Below are positions 6,800 through 14,356 of a stretch of DNA of 34,844 bases, one piece after another. The stretch's first letter is position 1; the number at the start of each line of letters is the position of its first letter. A program made the translations under genes and the position numbers. The stretch is from NCBI GenBank assembly GCA_029561355.1, contig JAKQJD010000558.1, forward strand, positions 1 to 34,844, given 5' to 3'. The DNA comes from Bacteroidota bacterium (lineage in GTDB: Bacteria; Bacteroidota; Bacteroidia; Chitinophagales; Saprospiraceae). The notes under the pieces were generated by a model. That model was not told the DNA's origin and searched no databases. It saw only the letters and a program-made list of their open reading frames with translations.

Positions 6800-8800
6800 T
6801 CACATCAAAAAGCCGGTCGTCTGCATCAGGTTCTGCACCCAGAAAATCGTTTTGGCCGCATATTTCCAGCAAGGCGCCGTGGCAGGCTGAAGGGTCAGAC
6901 TGTTGTTGTTCAGGTCGATATCCAGGCCGATCTTCTGCTCCGGATCGATCTGTGCGGAAACCACTTTTTTGCTGCCTGTAAATTCAAATATTCTGGAGCC
7001 TTCCACACCCGACCAGTTCAATACCTGCGTACTACCGTCTTCAAAAGTCACCAGAATCTCCACCGGAAAAACCCAGTCGCCCTTGCGCTGCACTTCCACT
7101 TTTGCTTTAAAGCCGGGAGCGCCACTGCCGTCGCGGTAGGTAAAGGAAGGGGCGTTGTTGCCATAAACACCCTGCTCGGCAGGCATGGCGTCGTTGGTAA
7201 TACGTGTCACAGCGTAGTCGAGCACCACTGCGTCAAAAATACTTTTTTCAAACAATCCGTACACCTGAAGTGCGAATGCGGGATCTCGTCCGGCCAGCAG
7301 TTGTTCTTTCAGCACCGCCATAAAATCGGTGCCACGCGGGTGGCGGAATTTCCATTTTTCAAAATAGGCTTTTACAATGCGGTCCATTTCCGCCTCCCCC
7401 ATCAGTTCCTGCACGGTGCGCAGCGTAGTGGCCGTTTTACTGTAAATCAGCGCTTTAAAATTGGATTCTGAAAACAGCCAGCCGGGCCGGGCCGTCGTTC
7501 CTTCCCTCGGGTTGGCCATGGTGGTGTATTCCAGCCGCGTTAGTTCGCGGTTATCTAAACGATACCCGAATACATTTACCAGCGATTCTTTTTCACCGTA
7601 TTCCGCATCGATGATGCGGTCTTCAAAGTAGGTTACGAACCCTTCATCCAGCCACGCCTCTTCTTTCTCATTGGAGGCCACCATGCCCATAAAGTATTGA
7701 TGCACAAACTCATGCACCACCAGCGACTCCGTCATGCGCAGGTGGGAAGGCATACCGTAAAACGTGCCTACGGTGATGAGCGTAGGGTATTCCATGAGCC
7801 CCGAATGCAGTCCGTGAAACGGCGGATCCACGACTGTGATACCCGGATACGGATATTTGCCAACGTGTTCTTCGAGGTAAGAAAGCGCAAATTTCAGTGC
7901 GTGCAGGTACCGCGGCGCAAGGGCCGCATGTTCCGGAGCGATCAGAAGCCGGATCTGTACGTCCTTCCAGCGCTCCTCCCGCACCTGAAAACGCGGATAC
8001 ACGGACCAGGCAAAATCGATCACGTCTTCCGCATGAAAATGCCGGGTGACGGTGCCGTTGCCGTTGTTTTTTTCTTCCACCAGGCATCCGGAAGCGCCCA
8101 TCACAAATTTGTCGGCCAGGGTAACGTGCACGTCGTACACCCCGAAATCGGCATAAAACTCCGTGCTGCGGAAAAACTGGTGGCAATTCCAGCCCCACTC
8201 CCCTGCCCTGTTCTGTTCGAAAACGCCCAGTTGCGGAAACCAGTGGCAAAACATATAAAAGTCCTTGCTGTGGCCCGCTCGCGAAATGGTTTTGGGCATT
8301 TTCGCGCGCCATTTCAGGTTAAAAACAGCCGTTTCGCCGGGCTGAACGGGTTTGTCGAGCAGCACTTGCAGGACCGATTGGTCGTCAGTATTGCCGTCGT
8401 CGGGTTGAATATATTGCATGCTGCCGCTCAGGTCGGCGCCGCCTTCGCGTGTGATTTGTGCCACGTCGATCCAGCCCCATTCGTCGGCCGGGCGGTCGAG
8501 AAAAGGCTGACCGAAAATCTGGGACGTGCCTTTCAGGAAAGTTGTTCCCGTGTTCTTGAAAGCGTTGAGGTACATGTACATCCGAAGTTCGCTGACGGGA
8601 ACCGGGGAAGTGTTGGTGAACCGGATCGTTTGGGTGGCATCGACGGTATGTGTCTGGTCGTCCAGCGCAACATGTATTTCGTAGTTGGCAGCGCGCTGGC
8701 TGAGGGGTTGTTTGAATACGGGGTCGCACTGGGCATGGACCTGTGGTGCCGCAAGAAGCGGGAGAAAGAGGAATGAAAAGATGTAGAGCCTGCTGTACAT
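6800..8800 (-). CDS. Secreted M1-family zinc metallopeptidase
   Basis: The 666-residue product starts with a signal peptide (LYIFSFLFLPLLAAPQVHAQ). The family N-terminal beta domain follows, with YEIHVALDDQTHTVDATQTI as its first strands. The catalytic domain contains GLMEYPT, the counterpart of the M1 GxMEN exopeptidase motif. It also has HEFVHQYF at about residues 363-370 (zinc ligands His363 and His367, general base Glu364) and WLDEGF 18 residues later, which supplies the third zinc ligand Glu386. All catalytic residues are present, so it should be an active aminopeptidase-like enzyme in the periplasm or outside the cell. The frame is open from 8851, but the ATG at 8800 directly precedes the signal peptide. 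No T9SS tail is obvious. It leads a two-gene operon with the membrane protein. Confidence 0.93.
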   Translation of the reverse strand: MYSRLYIFSFLFLPLLAAPQVHAQCDPVFKQPLSQRAANYEIHVALDDQTHTVDATQTIRFTNTSPVPVSELRMYMYLNAFKNTGTTFLKGTSQIFGQPFLDRPADEWGWIDVAQITREGGADLSGSMQYIQPDDGNTDDQSVLQVLLDKPVQPGETAVFNLKWRAKMPKTISRAGHSKDFYMFCHWFPQLGVFEQNRAGEWGWNCHQFFRSTEFYADFGVYDVHVTLADKFVMGASGCLVEEKNNGNGTVTRHFHAEDVIDFAWSVYPRFQVREERWKDVQIRLLIAPEHAALAPRYLHALKFALSYLEEHVGKYPYPGITVVDPPFHGLHSGLMEYPTLITVGTFYGMPSHLRMTESLVVHEFVHQYFMGMVASNEKEEAWLDEGFVTYFEDRIIDAEYGEKESLVNVFGYRLDNRELTRLEYTTMANPREGTTARPGWLFSESNFKALIYSKTATTLRTVQELMGEAEMDRIVKAYFEKWKFRHPRGTDFMAVLKEQLLAGRDPAFALQVYGLFEKSIFDAVVLDYAVTRITNDAMPAEQGVYGNNAPSFTYRDGSGAPGFKAKVEVQRKGDWVFPVEILVTFEDGSTQVLNWSGVEGSRIFEFTGSKKVVSAQIDPEQKIGLDIDLNNNSLTLQPATAPCWKYAAKTIFWVQNLMQTTGFLM

Positions 8801-8891
8801 GGCGGATAAGAAAGGTGCAAAGTAAGCAAGATAAATGAGGTCAGGGTGCACCTTTTAGTTGTAATTTCTTTTCATCAAACTGCCCTGCGAG

Positions 8892-8982
8892 GGGTGCATT
8901 TCAAATTGTCGCGCTGGAATAGTCATCCGATGACTTTGAGTCATCGAATGACTATTCCAGCGCGACAATTTGAAATGCACCC
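8892..8982. repeat. 43-bp near-perfect palindrome
   Basis: The left arm 8892-8934 and right arm 8940-8982 are reverse complements with a single mismatch and a 5-nt loop. It lies between two (-) genes, 24 bases after the stop of the upstream one. Unlike most palindromes in this window its arms are not obvious word arrays. There is no U-tract on the (-) side, so a classical terminator is doubtful, though the RNA would fold into one very stable stem. Confidence 0.93.
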
Positions 8983-9006
8983 TCTGCAATGAGAGGATGT
9001 TATCCC

Positions 9007-9633
9007 TTAAAAATGAAACCCCATCATCAATTTCGAATACGGCGCGCCAAATCTCAGCCCCGGCGCCAGTTTCACCGCTTCCTTTTTGGCATCACCCAGT
9101 TCCATTCCGACTGTAAAATCGAACGACAAGCGGCCTCTTTGTCTGCGCCAGCCGAGGCCGCCGCGCATACCGGAAAACTTCACATTGTCTATTCGTGTAA
9201 CGGACCTGCTGCCACCGGCGAAATCGCCCGTCCAGAAACCCCAAAAACTGAAGTAACTGGATTCTTCGGTTTTTACGATGTCAAACTTGCCCGTATGGAT
9301 GCCGCCCTCCAGGAAAAAACCTGTTTTATTTTCCCGCATGAACAAACGACTCATCAAAATCAACCGATTCCCGCTCACCCTTGTCGAACTCGAAGAAGAG
9401 GAAAGCACGCCCAGGATGAAAAAACCGCTGTCGTTTTTGCGTGCGGTTTCCCAGTGTTGGTATTCCACCACAAGCGTGTTATGAGGTGAAATGACGCGTT
9501 CGTACTGGATTCCCAATTTGCCTGTTAACGGAAGTACCGTAAAACTGGCTGCATTTTTCTTTTGTGCATGTAAGGTGGTCGAAAGCAGGAAAATGGTGAT
9601 CGCTAAAATCAGAGAAATAGAATGGTGTTTCAT
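9007..9633 (-). CDS. Small outer-membrane beta-barrel-like protein
   Basis: The 208-residue product has a signal peptide (ISLILAITIFLLSTTLHAQ). Alternating polar and hydrophobic strands typical of an 8-10-strand barrel follow: LGIQYERVI, TLVVEYQHWE, RLILMSRLFM, GFFLEGGIHTG, LSFDFTVGMELG. It ends in the aromatic MMGFHF, as outer-membrane proteins often do. No enzymatic motif is visible and no named family is certain. It is divergent from another barrel-like lipoprotein gene at 9905, across a 271-bp gap that holds a word-array palindrome. Confidence 0.78.
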   Translation of the reverse strand: MKHHSISLILAITIFLLSTTLHAQKKNAASFTVLPLTGKLGIQYERVISPHNTLVVEYQHWETARKNDSGFFILGVLSSSSSSTRVSGNRLILMSRLFMRENKTGFFLEGGIHTGKFDIVKTEESSYFSFWGFWTGDFAGGSRSVTRIDNVKFSGMRGGLGWRRQRGRLSFDFTVGMELGDAKKEAVKLAPGLRFGAPYSKLMMGFHF

Positions 9634-9791
9634 GTGTTGTGTGTTTTATGATGCAAAAGTGCGGGTACGAAAAAGCCGGCTGGGCTTGACTTGCGCATCA
9701 AAACACATATTATTTTATTGGATTCAAATAAAGGCCGGGCATACTTTTTTTACGGCAACAGCAATCCCCACCTACCCTGCCCATCTATTGA

Positions 9792-9875
9792 GGTGTTTGG
9801 TTTTTGGTGTTTCGTGTTTCGTAGAGGGTAACAGTCGACCAGATACAATACACGAAAAACCAAAAACCAAACACC
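9792..9875. repeat. 26-bp inverted repeat in a divergent promoter region
   Basis: The arms 9792-9817 and 9850-9875 are reverse complements with one mismatch and a 32-nt spacer. They are built from GTGTTTGG/GTGTTTCG words. The repeat lies between the starts of two divergent genes (9633 on the - strand and 9905 on the + strand), with its right edge 30 bases before the + start. It therefore cannot be a terminator for either gene. A similar GTGTTTGG word occurs at 13756-13822. Confidence 0.88.
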
Positions 9876-9904
9876 GCCCATTCCTAACCAACCTGACCAT
9901 TTTT

Positions 9905-10624
9905 ATGAAAATCACCTGTCAAATTTCCCTGATTGCTCTTGCTCTATGTTTTCTGGCTGCCTGCAGCCCCAACTATTACATTCCCAATACCCAGAACGTG
10001 CCGGTGATTGGCGCCAAAGGTGAAACCAATATTTCCGTAGCCGGCAACGGCAACCAGTTCGAATTACAGGGCGCCGTAGGCGTGTCCGACAACATTGCGT
10101 TACAATTAAACGGCGGATACGTGTTCCCGAAAAACGAAGACAACGGCAACGGCGGCTCCGGCAAACTTATAGAAGGAGGCATCGGTTATTTCACCAATAT
10201 CAACGACAACCTGCTGTTCGACGTTTATGCGCTGGCCGGCGTAGGTTCCATGGAAAACCACTTTCCCACTTCGGTATCCGCCAACCCGTCTACCACTGGT
10301 AAAATTTCGGCTACCCTGGCCCGTTTTGCCTTGCAACCGGGCATCACTTTCCGCAGCAAGTACTTTTCTATCTCGGGGTCCAGCCGTTTTGCCAGTCTGA
10401 ATTTTTCGAACGTCGACGGCAGCCTGATCTTCGACAACGTGGACCAGACGAAATACCTGACCGACAACAAATCCAGTTTTCTGATCGAACCCGCACTCAC
10501 CTTGCGCGGCGGTATTGAAAAGATAAAACTGCAAATTCAGTTGATGAAGAGTTTCAACGTGTCTGAAAGCGATTTCAGACAGGACGATACGATGCTGTCG
10601 ATCGGGTTGAATTTCAGACTTTGA
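9905..10624 (+). CDS. Outer-membrane beta-barrel-like lipoprotein
   Basis: The 239-residue product has a lipoprotein signal (LALALCFLAACS, lipobox LAAC with acylated Cys near residue 19). It is followed by regular amphipathic strands (TNISVAGNGNQFELQGAVGV, IALQLNGGYVFP, LLFDVYALAGVG, LKLQI-like segments) and ends in SIGLNFRL, a barrel-type C-terminus. The frame is open further upstream to 9491, but that part crosses the palindrome and is not protein-like, so the ATG at 9905 is chosen. The function is unknown. Confidence 0.8.
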   Translation: MKITCQISLIALALCFLAACSPNYYIPNTQNVPVIGAKGETNISVAGNGNQFELQGAVGVSDNIALQLNGGYVFPKNEDNGNGGSGKLIEGGIGYFTNINDNLLFDVYALAGVGSMENHFPTSVSANPSTTGKISATLARFALQPGITFRSKYFSISGSSRFASLNFSNVDGSLIFDNVDQTKYLTDNKSSFLIEPALTLRGGIEKIKLQIQLMKSFNVSESDFRQDDTMLSIGLNFRL

Positions 10625-10736
10625 GTAGACCCGGCCTACGCCGATCCAAAAAATCATTCTGGCCTGTCGAAATTCCAGTATTGACAAGATTACTCCAATT
10701 TTGTGTGTTCATCTTTATGGGAATTGATACATCCAG

Positions 10737-11357
10737 ATGCCAGACCTCCGATCTATATTCTTGTCTCTTTCAAGTCGTTATACCGACGACAAACAATTAT
10801 CCGACCGGCTTTGGAAGGAAATTGAAAAGGCCTATTCAGGAAAAAAACGGCATTACCACAACCTGGTACATTTGGAGCATTTGTACCGGCAACTGGAGAC
10901 GATTCGGTCAGAAACAGGAGATTGGGATATACTGTTGTTTGCGCTCTTTTACCATGACATTGTGTACAAGGTATCGCGACACGACAACGAGGAAAAAAGC
11001 GCTGAACTGGCCCGCGAAAGGCTTGCGGAACTGAATATTCCGGAAGAAAGGACTGAACGATGTGTGGCGCATATCCTGGCGACAAAAGGGCATTCCATTG
11101 CCGTCGATTCCGACACCAACCTGTTCACTGATGCGGATCTCTCCATACTCGGGCAGCCGCAACAGGTGTATGCGGAATATTGCCTGCAGGTTCGGCGGGA
11201 GTACGCCGTTTATCCCGATTTTTTATACAAACCGGGTCGCAAAAAGGTGCTGCGGCATTTTCTGGAAATGGAACGTATTTTTAAAACGGCGCATTTTTAT
11301 GAGGCGCTGGAAATGAATGCACGGGCAAATCTCCGTTGGGAATTGGAACAGGATTGA
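10737..11357 (+). CDS. HD-superfamily metal-dependent phosphohydrolase
   Basis: The 206-residue cytoplasmic protein resembles the COG4339 group of predicted HD phosphohydrolases. The metal-binding residues are visible: HYHNLVHLEHL near residue 39-49, the HD pair in FYHDIVYK at about 73-74, and the closing aspartate in TDADLSILG near 132-134. The substrate is unknown for the group, and homologues often carry misleading labels. The last codons (EQD, stop TGA at 11355-11357) lie inside the left arm of a 40-bp palindrome. Confidence 0.88.
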   Translation: MPDLRSIFLSLSSRYTDDKQLSDRLWKEIEKAYSGKKRHYHNLVHLEHLYRQLETIRSETGDWDILLFALFYHDIVYKVSRHDNEEKSAELARERLAELNIPEERTERCVAHILATKGHSIAVDSDTNLFTDADLSILGQPQQVYAEYCLQVRREYAVYPDFLYKPGRKKVLRHFLEMERIFKTAHFYEALEMNARANLRWELEQD

Positions 11358-11435
11358 AAGGATTAAAAAAAGGATTGTAAGGATTTACCGAGCGTGGTAA
11401 ATCCTTACAATCCTTTTTTTAATCCTTTTAATCCT
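11350..11435. repeat. 40-bp inverted repeat of AGGATT words across a stop codon
   Basis: The arms 11350-11389 and 11396-11435 are reverse complements with one mismatch and a 6-nt loop. The left arm is four copies of AGGATT with variable 2-6 bp tails. It starts inside the HD-hydrolase gene and includes its stop codon. The opposing gene stops 12 bases beyond the right arm. Its placement between convergent genes fits a bidirectional terminator, although the loop-proximal stem is AT-rich. Confidence 0.95.
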
Positions 11436-11447
11436 GTTCTACCCACC

Positions 11448-11759
11448 CTACAATCCGTCGTGTTTCACGTGCAATTTCGACAACAACGCCGTCGAAACCG
11501 GATTGGCGTACATGCCGTAGGCATCTACCAGGATTCCGTTCACGCCATCCTTGCCTTCGATGGCATAAATAACCGAACTGTCGTCCGGATCGGTAGCGCC
11601 TTCGAAGCGGTGCATTTCCACGATCTCGAAGTCTTCCGGATGTAATTGCATTTGCAGGCGGGTGCATTCGATTCCGTTTTCCCTCAAATTGAAATCATTG
11701 TTAAACCCCCGGTCCCGCAGGTCGTCGATAGCCTCAACGAGGCTGGAATATTTTTTCAT
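11448..11759 (-). CDS. Small conserved Bacteroidota protein (mislabelled PRPP-synthetase family)
   Basis: The 103-residue product starts MKKYSSLVEAIDDLRDRGF. It belongs to a short Bacteroidota family that databases often call phosphoribosylpyrophosphate synthetase. It is far too short for that enzyme (about 310 residues) and lacks its PRPP loop, so that name should not be used. The core reads HPEDFEIVEMHRFEG...DDSSVIYAIEG...GILVDAYG, a small alpha-beta fold. The frame is open up to 11819, but the ATG at 11759 fits the family. It shares its plan with the protein at 13840-14154. Function unknown. Confidence 0.83.
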   Translation of the reverse strand: MKKYSSLVEAIDDLRDRGFNNDFNLRENGIECTRLQMQLHPEDFEIVEMHRFEGATDPDDSSVIYAIEGKDGVNGILVDAYGMYANPVSTALLSKLHVKHDGL

Positions 11760-11784
11760 TTGCTCAGGTTTTAGGTACAAATTT

Positions 11785-11819
11785 AAAAAAAGTGCGGTAC
11801 ACTGTAAAGCGTACCGCAC
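11785..11819 (-). terminator. Rho-independent terminator after the DUF4382 gene
   Basis: GTGCGGTAC (11792-11800) pairs with GTACCGCAC (11811-11819) across a 10-nt loop. Read on the (-) strand, the stem is followed by TTTTTTAAATTT. It lies 40 bases after the stop of the DUF4382 lipoprotein gene and separates it from the small gene at 11759. Confidence 0.88.
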
Positions 11820-11858
11820 ATGTCCTTCGGGAAATATTTTTACGAAAACCGGCCGTTG

Positions 11859-12818
11859 TTACAGTGGCAGAATACTCGCAACCGTAACGTTCAGTTGAAC
11901 GGTAGCGCCTGCGCCTACTGTGATGGCGTTGAGGTTCAGCCCGTTCAATACGGTCAGCACCAGCATACCTTTTTCCTCCAGTTGACTGTTGTTGTCGGTA
12001 TCGTCGTAAGCAACGTAGTGCAGTTCGTAATCGCCTGCTTCCAGGTACGACAAGTTGTAGTTGCCATTGGAGTCTGTGACGGCGCTGGTAACGGCGTTTT
12101 TAAACATAACACCGCTGCTACCCTGCGGGGTCGTTTCGGCAGAAGTAAACGTGCCTTTTTCGTACACATATACGACTACCTTATCGCCGGACAGGTTCAG
12201 GGCATCTGTTACCTGGCCTTTGATGGTACCGGAACGTGATTTCATGGCCAGACGCGTGGAAGCGGCCAGTTCCGAATCCGTTACGAACTGGTAGTCGCTC
12301 GTGGTGGAACCGGAATTGTAGCGAACCGACTTGCGCAGGTCGAAATCGATGACGGCCGTCACGTCTCCGCTCGAAGGAACGTCGAGGGTGGCCGCATTGA
12401 CTTTGATTTCGCTCGAAGCGCTTGCACCGGCTTTCAGCGCATGTTTTACGCCGTCTTTTGTCAGCACGTAGGTACCCGGCGTATTTCCGCTGGCATCCTG
12501 ATCGTAGTCAAGTACGAGACGAATATCACTGTAAACGCCGGCCGAAAGATCGGCGCCGCCGAGCGTTTTCGTCTGGCCGTTCTGATATGCCATGAGGTCG
12601 ATGGTTTGTTTGCCGTTGAAATCGCTGATTTGCTCGCCGTCAACCTTCACAGAGGCGACCGTGACAAAGACACCTTCGATATTGGTGTCATCGATAGGGC
12701 CGTCAGTCACTTCGAATGCGACATTGCCCGTGGTAGTGTTGTCATCGTCCTTACAACTGGTAAAACCAATCAGGAGAAGCGCCGCGAAGGCTGCGGACTT
12801 AAAAATGGATACTTTCAT
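11859..12818 (-). CDS. DUF4382 lipoprotein
   Basis: The 319-residue product has a lipoprotein signal (AALLLIGFTSCKDDD, acylated Cys near residue 22). Residues about 30-190 match the DUF4382 pattern: VAFEVTDGPIDD, EGVFVTVASVKVDGE, ADLSAGVYSDIRLVLD, VIDFDLRKSV. Residues about 195-315 look like a carboxypeptidase-regulatory/Cna-B-like beta domain (GTIKGQVTDALN, AVTDSNGNYNLSYLEAGDYE). DUF4382 proteins are surface or periplasmic and of unknown role. It has its own terminator downstream and an AT-rich leader upstream. Confidence 0.9.
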   Translation of the reverse strand: MKVSIFKSAAFAALLLIGFTSCKDDDNTTTGNVAFEVTDGPIDDTNIEGVFVTVASVKVDGEQISDFNGKQTIDLMAYQNGQTKTLGGADLSAGVYSDIRLVLDYDQDASGNTPGTYVLTKDGVKHALKAGASASSEIKVNAATLDVPSSGDVTAVIDFDLRKSVRYNSGSTTSDYQFVTDSELAASTRLAMKSRSGTIKGQVTDALNLSGDKVVVYVYEKGTFTSAETTPQGSSGVMFKNAVTSAVTDSNGNYNLSYLEAGDYELHYVAYDDTDNNSQLEEKGMLVLTVLNGLNLNAITVGAGATVQLNVTVASILPL

Positions 12819-13114
12819 AGGATTGAAAAAATTTTGTGAATAATGGTTGAATGAAAGTATGCTTGTTTCTTATAGGCACTCGTAAGTGTGTTTGGTAAAA
12901 TGAAAGTGGGGAAAAACGCCCCCCAATGGGCAAAAACCGCCTGAACTTACCCGGTATTTTTTCCCGGGCGTTCGCAGGCATTTCCGCTACCTCACCTGAA
13001 AATACTGGCGAGGTCAAAAAATACTCGTTCTAAAATCTTGAAAATCAATGAATTAAAAAATCAATATTCATTGGGTGTTGGAGCGGGCGGCATTTGACTA
13101 CCGAACAACATGGT
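12819..13114. other. Non-coding gap upstream of the DUF4382 gene
   Basis: About 300 bp with no credible reading frame. It holds the leader and presumed promoter of the DUF4382 gene, a run of C residues near 12920, and a small stem CAATGAAT/ATTCATTG near 13040-13070. No clear promoter pair or RNA gene was recognised. Confidence 0.5.
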
Positions 13115-13163
13115 AAAAAAGGGATGCCAGGCGATCAAGCGCCCCATTGGGCAAGGCATGCCC
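13115..13163 (-). terminator. Likely terminator of the DUF983 gene
   Basis: On the (-) strand, GGGCATGCC (complement of 13155-13163) pairs with GGCATCCC (complement of 13121-13128) with one bulge. It encloses a smaller GCCC/GGGC stem and is followed by TTTTTTACC. It lies about 55 bases after the DUF983 stop. Confidence 0.6.
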
Positions 13164-13216
13164 CTGCCGGAAGAGAAACCGGGAAGGAAGGAGAAGAAAG
13201 GGGAAAAGTATACAGG

Positions 13217-13639
13217 TTATTTCTCCTGTGGTCCGGCAGGATTTTTTCCGAATTTTTCGATAGCGGCAGGATCGTATTTCACATTGATGTTCAGCCACAT
13301 GAGCCTGGAAATTCGAAAAATGTACACAAAGTTGACAGCGAGAAACAAAATAAGCACCCCGAATGCCTCATTGATGCTCCAGCCGAGGCCCCATTTGAAA
13401 ATTGCCACAAATACCAGCGAAAACCAGCCGGTCCAGATATAGGAGATGAACATGGCGCCGTAGTAGTAGCCCGGTTCGGGAAAATAGTTGAGGTCGCATT
13501 TCGGACAGCGTTGCAGCATATCGAAGGATTTCACAAACGACCAACTGCCCGTTTCAAAAGTGGCGCCTTCATGGCAACGCGGGCATTTCAAATGAAAAAC
13601 GCTGTGGGCTTTGGAGGATTTTTTAAAAATATAGGGCAT
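13217..13639 (-). CDS. DUF983 zinc-ribbon membrane protein
   Basis: The 140-residue product begins with a small zinc ribbon: CPRCHEG near residue 19 and CPKCDLNY near residue 45, four cysteines in two CxxC pairs. The family signature FxPEPGYYYGAM follows, and then two transmembrane segments (about 62-85 and 90-112). This order and length are those of DUF983 proteins, inner-membrane proteins of unknown function. The tail is polar and cytoplasmic. It appears to be a single-gene unit with its own terminator. Confidence 0.9.
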   Translation of the reverse strand: MPYIFKKSSKAHSVFHLKCPRCHEGATFETGSWSFVKSFDMLQRCPKCDLNYFPEPGYYYGAMFISYIWTGWFSLVFVAIFKWGLGWSINEAFGVLILFLAVNFVYIFRISRLMWLNINVKYDPAAIEKFGKNPAGPQEK

Positions 13640-13699
13640 GGCTTGCTTGAATGTAAAAACCGAAATAGGCTTGCATCCGCAAAAGTACGCTTAACTGCC

Positions 13700-13751
13700 A
13701 AATAAAAAGGCTGCTTCGGCAAGTTTCAAAATTACCTGCGAAGCAGCCTTT
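13700..13751 (-). terminator. Rho-independent terminator for the gene at 13840-14154
   Basis: AAAGGCTGCTTCG (13706-13718) pairs with CGAAGCAGCCTTT (13739-13751), a 13-bp perfect stem. On the (-) strand it is followed by TTTTTATTT. It lies 89 bases after the stop of the small (-) gene. Confidence 0.85.
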
Positions 13752-13755
13752 GAGG

Positions 13756-13822
13756 GTGTTTGGTTTTTTGTGTACGGTGTTTAGAATACGGTTGATTTTC
13801 AACTGAATACAAAACCAAACAC
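13756..13822. repeat. Short inverted repeat of GTGTTTGG words
   Basis: GTGTTTGGTTTT (13756-13767) recurs inverted at 13811-13822, with a 43-nt spacer that itself contains GGTGTTTAG. The same words form the palindrome at 9792-9875, so these two loci share a word family. It abuts the 13706-13751 terminator and lies 17 bases from the stop of the small gene. Confidence 0.7.
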
Positions 13823-13839
13823 AGCCATGCCTGATTTTT

Positions 13840-14154
13840 TTAAACGGGCTGGATTCCGGATCTTTTGTGGGTCGGGAACAAACGTCTGAGCAAGGTAAGT
13901 GGTGAAAAATCCTGTTTTGACAATAATTCGCGGACAAAAGCCAGTTTTAAGTGTTTATGTGCACTGGAAACTGCGATTACGAGCGTTTGAGGTTCCCGGC
14001 TGCTCCCCGTTTTCACGTGGTGCATGGCATCCAGCCGCCAGTCGTGCGATTGGATCGCATCTTCCGGGATGGCGAGGTGTTCGAGATCTGTGATGCGGTA
14101 GCCTTTGACGGCCAGGTTTTGGAGGGTTTCCGAAAGGGAGGAAGAATAAGTCAT
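13840..14154 (-). CDS. Small protein, probable distant paralogue of the 11448-11759 product
   Basis: The 104-residue product (MTYSSSLSETLQNLAVKGY...) has no named domain. Its plan matches the small protein at 11448-11759. Both open with a YSSL-type helix, then a (K/R)G(Y/F) turn. DWRLDAMHHVKTG aligns with DFEIVEMHRFEG, and LVIAVSS aligns with VIYAIEG. The similarity is weak but collinear. Support for a real gene comes from a promoter-like pair about 45 bases upstream and a clean terminator downstream. Function unknown. Confidence 0.7.
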   Translation of the reverse strand: MTYSSSLSETLQNLAVKGYRITDLEHLAIPEDAIQSHDWRLDAMHHVKTGSSREPQTLVIAVSSAHKHLKLAFVRELLSKQDFSPLTLLRRLFPTHKRSGIQPV

Positions 14155-14203
14155 ATAACAATGGAGGTTGATTAGAAAATAAATAAAATATTGGCATCCG
14201 GGG

Positions 14204-14237
14204 CAAATATGGATATTAATTCCGGTATTCCTGCAAA
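14204..14237 (-). promoter_or_regulatory. Candidate Bacteroidota-type promoter
   Basis: On the (-) strand TTTG (complement of 14234-14237) is followed after 22 nt by CATATTTG (complement of 14204-14211), which matches the -7 consensus TAnnTTTG at all but one defined base. It would give a leader of about 45 nt for the gene starting at 14154. The spacer is slightly long. Confidence 0.4.
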
Positions 14238-14356
14238 CATTGCAAATACATATGGAGTTTTTCTAAAGGGCATTAAACGCAGTGAAAATCAAAAAATTAC
14301 TTCATAGATAAAAAATATTATATGTTTTTTTTCAAACCACTTCTAATCCGATTTCT

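Noticed and set aside
5881..6981. A 366-codon + strand open frame opposite the membrane protein
   Set aside because: It starts in the word array and runs antisense to six clear transmembrane segments; its product is Gln/His/Arg-rich low-complexity sequence.
7697..8776. A 359-codon + strand open frame opposite the M1 peptidase
   Set aside because: The opposite strand encodes a complete peptidase with catalytic motifs and a signal peptide. The antisense product has no recognisable feature.
11448..11759. Ribose-phosphate pyrophosphokinase (PRPP synthetase)
   Set aside because: The protein is one third of the needed length and lacks the ATP and PRPP loops; the label is a known misannotation for this small family.
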